DNA from: an uncultured Chthonomonadaceae bacterium
Lineage (GTDB): Bacteria; Armatimonadota; Fimbriimonadia; Fimbriimonadales; Fimbriimonadaceae
Length of the DNA: 64,000 bases
Assembly: GCA_946479035.1 (NCBI GenBank)
Contig: CAMLDW010000008.1
Coordinates: 11,015 to 75,014, forward strand
Reading direction: 5' to 3'
The notes under the pieces were generated by a model. That model was not told the origin of the DNA and made no database searches. It was given only the letters and a program-made list of their open reading frames with translations. The position numbers and the translations under genes are program-made. Below are positions 61,501 to 64,000 of this stretch, piece by piece; within the stretch, counting starts at the first letter, position 1, and every line of letters begins with the position of its first letter.

Positions 61501-62097
61501 CCGCTCGAACCCCATCGGGAACACGTCCACGATCCCGCCGCGGCGGGAGTAGGTGCCCGGCAGCCGCACCGGCTCGTTGTGCTCGTAGCCGAGCCGCTGT
61601 AGCTTTTCGATCAGGTGCCCCTGGTCCGTCGCTTCCTTCGGCCTGACGGTGACGAACGCCTCGCGCAGCGCGTCCGGCGGGAGGGTCCTTTCGAGCGCAG
61701 CCTGAGGCGTCGCGATCACGAACCCCGGCTCGTCGCCGATCAGGAACTTGAGCGCGCCGATGCGGTCGCTCAGCGCGACCGTTTCAGGCGAGGCGTCCTC
61801 GAAGAGCACGCTGAGCCCGCTCGGCAGGAACTTGACCTGCTCTTCGGGCACTCCTGCCAGCCGCAGGCGCGCCTGCCACTGCAGCGCGCGGTCGTAGTTG
61901 CCTGCAACGACGAGCGCCTTGACCGGTCCGGCGTGCCACGCGGCGGCGATTAAAAGAGGGCGCGCCTCGACGGCGATCGACTCCCATGTCTGCCGGCCTT
62001 CGAGCTCGCTGAGTGTCCCGCGCAGCGGCCCTTCGCGTGCGAGCCTCTGCGCCAAGTCTGCCAGGCGATTGCCCAGAACCCCGATTCTACCGGCCAC
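58507..62097 (-). CDS. mfd: Transcription-repair coupling factor Mfd
   Basis: 1196 residues from the GTG at 62097. Mfd removes RNA polymerase stalled at DNA damage and recruits UvrA. The UvrB-homology part is N-terminal ([40 protein letters not shown]), then the RNA-polymerase domain ([20 protein letters not shown]), helicase motifs [20 protein letters not shown] and [20 protein letters not shown], and TRG plus the C-terminal domain. The GTG has no ribosome site; instead TAGAAT (62089-62084) lies 7 bases before an in-frame CTG at 62076, which may be the real leaderless start. A small insertion near residue 440 ([15 protein letters not shown]) is encoded by heptamer repeats. Confidence 0.95.
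   Translation of the reverse strand: [1196 protein letters not shown]
60766..60786. repeat. Heptamer repeat inside mfd
   Basis: GACTTTC, GACTTTC, GACCCTC in tandem, in frame in mfd and encoding RKSKVEG on minus. Same family as 56649-56683. Confidence 0.7.
62020..62077. repeat. mfd 5'-end segment, original copy of the 58-base direct repeat
   Basis: These 58 bases, inside the first codons of mfd, recur without a mismatch at 63712-63769, and similarity goes on for about 15 bases over the -10 box. Confidence 0.9.
62084..62089 (-). promoter_or_regulatory. -10 box TAGAAT of mfd
   Basis: TAGAAT followed by 7 bases and an in-frame CTG at 62076. The same spacing recurs in the duplicate (TAAAAT, 7 bases, CTG). 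Confidence 0.45.
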
Positions 62098-62103
62098 TCA
62101 ACC

Positions 62104-62130
62104 CGTGGAGGGCCGACCTCCTGGGCGGCC
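62104..62130. repeat. REP-like element upstream of mfd
   Basis: GGAGGGCCGACCTCC followed by a GGGCGGCC run. It contains a GGAGG/CCTCC hairpin and matches one arm of the palindrome at 55419-55466. A diverged relative (GCCGACGTGCCTGGGCTGG) lies at 63794-63812, beside the second mfd copy. Confidence 0.6.
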
Positions 62131-62211
62131 CCCCCCCACGTTTGACTTTCGGAGCGAGGTGTCCCGGCGCTGGATACGGGGCGACCAGGCGCGCCGCCAC
62201 TTCCTTACAGT

Positions 62212-62616
62212 CTACGGCTCTTGCTTGCTAGTGAACGGCTTGGCCCCGCTTCGCGTGGAAAGATAGAGCACACCTGAGGCGACCGCGTAACCAAGGCTAT
62301 AGCTCGAGCCGAACAATAGGAGGTCTCCCCAGCCATACTGCCCGCGCACGACCGCCTGGCCAAAGCCCACAACGACTATGACGGTGCAGGCGCTCCACAT
62401 GAGTAGGGCGCCACGCAACTCACCACGGCGCACGATTGGCAGCGCCGATAAAACGGCGGTCGGTACGACGACTCCGAAGACAACGAATGACGTCATGTCA
62501 GTGTCAATGTCCCCGACGACCTCGCTGACCATCCAAGTGCTGATGGCTCCGCCGACCAACGCCGAGGCAATGACCGCACAGACCGAGGCTAGGAGACGCT
62601 CAAGGCTCGTAGTCAC
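62212..62616 (-). CDS. Four-helix membrane protein in the cassette
   Basis: 134 residues, with four hydrophobic segments: LLASVCAVIASALVGGAIST, FVVFGVVVPTAVLSALP, LLMWSACTVIVVVGFGQAVV and LGYAVASGVLYLS. No family recognised. The GTG at 62616 lies inside the end of the prepilin-like gene (17-base overlap), so the genes are coupled. Base composition is less GC-rich than the flanking mfd. Confidence 0.65.
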   Translation of the reverse strand: MTTSLERLLASVCAVIASALVGGAISTWMVSEVVGDIDTDMTSFVVFGVVVPTAVLSALPIVRRGELRGALLMWSACTVIVVVGFGQAVVRGQYGWGDLLLFGSSYSLGYAVASGVLYLSTRSGAKPFTSKQEP

Positions 62617-63220
62617 CGAAGTACCACTTGAACTCTAGGGCTTGCTCGTTAATCCCGTCGATAGACTCCGTTCGGGCTTCGACGGATCGATTGATCACCG
62701 ATGCCTCCAGGGTCAAGCGCTGGACCCGCCCATGCGAGCCCTGGACAGTCTTGCCCCGTCTCTTCGCGCGCACTAGGTTCACGAGCCAACCCGCGTTGGT
62801 GGCATCGGCCATCTTCTCCTGGAAATGTGACCAGGTCCAGCCGCCGTCGCCGGGGCCAATGTACGTGACCCGTTGCATGTTGGCTGGAGGCATCCACAGA
62901 TCGAGCGCCATGCCATTCCGGAAGTCGTACGCTAAGCCTCTGGCCGTCGTGTCCAGCGGGCTGTCCGTCGCGCCCTTGAGACTCTGGCCGTTCCTCAGGA
63001 GGTCGTAGACCGAAAGGGGGAAGTTGTCGTCGTAGTCGGACGCATAGATTGACGCCGCAATACCGAGCTGGTGGAGATTCGAAATGTCGACAACCGTCTT
63101 CGCTTGCTCTTTTGCCGTAAGGAAGACGGACGCGATCACGCCGGCGAGGACGAGGATGATCGCAACGACCACAAGCACCTCGATGAGCGTAATACCGGAG
63201 CTATTTCGTGTTGAGTCCAT
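62600..63220 (-). CDS. Prepilin-like protein with N-terminal methylation motif
   Basis: 206 residues from the ATG at 63220 (a GAGGTG site is about 6 bases ahead; a GTG at 63235 is also in frame). The type IV pilin-like leader is SSGITLIEVLVVVAIILVLA: cleavage after Gly and Glu at mature position 5, with Ile in place of the usual Phe at +1. The soluble part (SNLHQLGIAASIYASDYDDN) matches DUF1559-like/H-X9-DG-type prepilins common in Planctomycetes and Armatimonadota; the rest is poorly conserved. It may be a pseudopilin of an export system; no secretin or ATPase gene is near. Confidence 0.85.
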   Translation of the reverse strand: MDSTRNSSGITLIEVLVVVAIILVLAGVIASVFLTAKEQAKTVVDISNLHQLGIAASIYASDYDDNFPLSVYDLLRNGQSLKGATDSPLDTTARGLAYDFRNGMALDLWMPPANMQRVTYIGPGDGGWTWSHFQEKMADATNAGWLVNLVRAKRRGKTVQGSHGRVQRLTLEASVINRSVEARTESIDGINEQALEFKWYFGDYEP

Positions 63221-63240
63221 GGCGCACCTCTGCACCGTGC

Positions 63241-63576
63241 CTACGGCTTAATACAACTGTCGAGCGGGCAAGCATCGCCATAATGGTCGGCCTGGCAGCC
63301 CCCAGTTCCATCTTGCACGTGCTGGTAGTAATGACCATTCGAGCATTGATACCGGTCACAGTGGAAGGTCTCGTACCTGTAGGGCGCGTTCTGAGGACAG
63401 CTTGCATCGATGAAATCACCGGTTCTGTTGATATACGTGTCATACGAGCAGTTCATGCAATACGGAATGCGCGGTTGAGGCGGCCCTGGGTCGTTACCGG
63501 AGACTAGCAGACCATTGGGTGTGCACACCGCCGCCAGTAGAACCGCGACGGCAAGCGCTGTAGCCGAAAACGTCAT
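63241..63576 (-). CDS. Secreted Cys-rich small protein
   Basis: About 111 residues from the ATG at 63576 (a GTG at 63585 is in frame). Signal peptide MTFSATALAVAVLLAAVC, possibly with the Cys used for lipidation. The mature part has eight more cysteines in spaced pairs (PYCMNCSYD, DASCPQNAP, HCDRYQCSNG, GGCQADHYGDACPLDSCIKP), which suggests a disulfide-stabilised or metal-binding extracellular peptide. Unknown family. It is the first gene of the cassette and reads towards the prepilin-like gene. Confidence 0.65.
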   Translation of the reverse strand: MTFSATALAVAVLLAAVCTPNGLLVSGNDPGPPQPRIPYCMNCSYDTYINRTGDFIDASCPQNAPYRYETFHCDRYQCSNGHYYQHVQDGTGGCQADHYGDACPLDSCIKP

Positions 63577-63711
63577 TCTTAGCACTTTCTCACTTCCTTG
63601 CCTCTTCAGTCAGACGCAACAAGAACTTACCCGGTGAGATTGGACGAAGTCAAGCCGGAGCATGAACAGATCCAGATCGGTAAGTGTGTCCTGAGAGTGT
63701 ACTGTTGTTCG

Positions 63712-63790
63712 GCGCAGCGGCCCTTCGCGTGCGAGCCTCTGCGCCAAGTCTGCCAGGCGATTGCCCAGAGGCCGGATTTTACCGGCGGCG
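63712..63790 (-). pseudogene. Duplicate of the mfd promoter and first codons
   Basis: Bases 63712-63769 equal 62020-62077 exactly, and the following bases keep a -10-like TAAAAT (63776-63781). Read on minus it gives [19 protein letters not shown] and then leaves the mfd sequence, so it is a truncated copy with no function as Mfd. Its promoter points into the Cys-rich gene and may drive the cassette. Confidence 0.8.
63776..63781 (-). promoter_or_regulatory. -10 box TAAAAT in the mfd duplicate
   Basis: TAAAAT, 7 bases, CTG, matching the arrangement at true mfd. It is oriented towards the cassette genes at 63576-62212. Confidence 0.4.
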
Positions 63791-64000
63791 AGCCGACGTG
63801 CCTGGGCTGGCCGGAAGAACGGCGGATCCGCCTGGGGGAACGGGCGGGTGGCCTTCCTGCAAGCGCCTCACCGCTCGTGTGGCTCCTCACTTCCGTGCGG
63901 TGCGCGTCTGGCGCGCTGCCGCGCGGTATGTGCGAAAGTCTCGCACGGTGCCGCGGAGCGGCACCCTCCCCATTTAGCCTCCACCACTCGTTGCGTGGCG
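63791..64000. other. Intergenic end of window
   Basis: I see no convincing gene. It begins with a REP-like remnant (63794-63812) and ends in hairpins: TGCGA/TCGCA at 63931-63945 and GGTGCCGC/GCGGCACC at 63947-63965. The frames open here do not look coding. Confidence 0.5.
63947..63965. terminator. Strong GC hairpin near the window end
   Basis: GGTGCCGC (63947-63954) and GCGGCACC (63958-63965) make an 8-bp stem with a 3-base loop. It is followed by CTCCCCATTT on plus. It may end a transcript that comes from outside the window. Confidence 0.4.

Noticed and set aside
63684..63977. 97-codon plus frame over the mfd duplicate.
   Set aside because: Most of it is antisense to the duplicated mfd 5' end and the rest is hairpin sequence.

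Overview
The window is a gene-dense, GC-rich stretch of bacterial chromosome. It carries 64 protein-coding genes, one tRNA-Gly(GCC), several convergent-gene hairpins and a few small repeats. I see no prophage, transposase, rRNA operon or CRISPR array. The mix points to a free-living, motile, diderm-type heterotroph: flagellar export and switch genes, a PEP-CTERM protein, a prepilin-like protein, a VKOR-DsbA fusion, a McsB-like arginine kinase, and many secreted proteins of unknown function. This fits Armatimonadota (Fimbriimonadia-like) best, but that placement is inference from gene content, not from a marker search.

Layout. 1-6425 (mostly minus): 5' end of comF, a LuxR-type regulator, galK, 1-Cys peroxiredoxin, two small proteins and miaB, with a PepV-like dipeptidase on plus. 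6513-10536 (plus): VKOR-DsbA, mnmA, two small membrane proteins, AI-2E-type permease. 10490-12724 (minus): a kinase-like protein with eight CxxC pairs that lacks the ATP-binding lysine. 12758-20043 (plus): secreted protein, ligA, 8-oxoguanine glycosylase, secreted propeller-like protein, G5-3D protein, rsmA, queG. 20111-25423 (minus): thiolase and two large paralogous secreted proteins. 25799-29290: PEP-CTERM protein, murJ with a small membrane partner, two tandem thioredoxins. 29440-33861: Gly-rich secreted protein, dnaG-rpoD, inositol-monophosphatase-like gene, tRNA-Gly. 33933-37026 (minus): mcsB-like, unknown gene, nadC and birA, tightly coupled. 37126-38388: S41-like protein. 38410-43703 (minus): fliM-fliY-fliO-fliP-fliQ-fliR-flhB. 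43808-50402: metallopeptidase, trxB, acetyltransferase, DUF2339, M42 peptidase. 50580-55410: HDOD protein, a small protein/methyltransferase/sulfatase-fold operon, tandem YCII protein. 55474-62097 (minus): sucC, acetyltransferase, two small genes, mfd. 62098-64000: a compositionally different three-gene cassette (membrane protein, prepilin-like, Cys-rich secreted), bounded by a second copy of the first codons and promoter of mfd.

Two ways of starting translation stand out. Genes inside operons use ATGA-type overlaps or clear Shine-Dalgarno sites. Many first genes instead have a TANNNT or TATAAT-like box ending 6-8 bases before the start codon, which predicts leaderless mRNAs. CTG, TTG and GTG starts are common, and the glycosylase after ligA almost certainly starts at CTG.

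Oddities worth following are the lysine-less zinc-ribbon kinase, the duplicated mfd 5' end flanking the cassette, a heptamer repeat that appears between genes and inside the mfd coding sequence, an S41 protein without its catalytic lysine, and a McsB-like kinase without McsA nearby.
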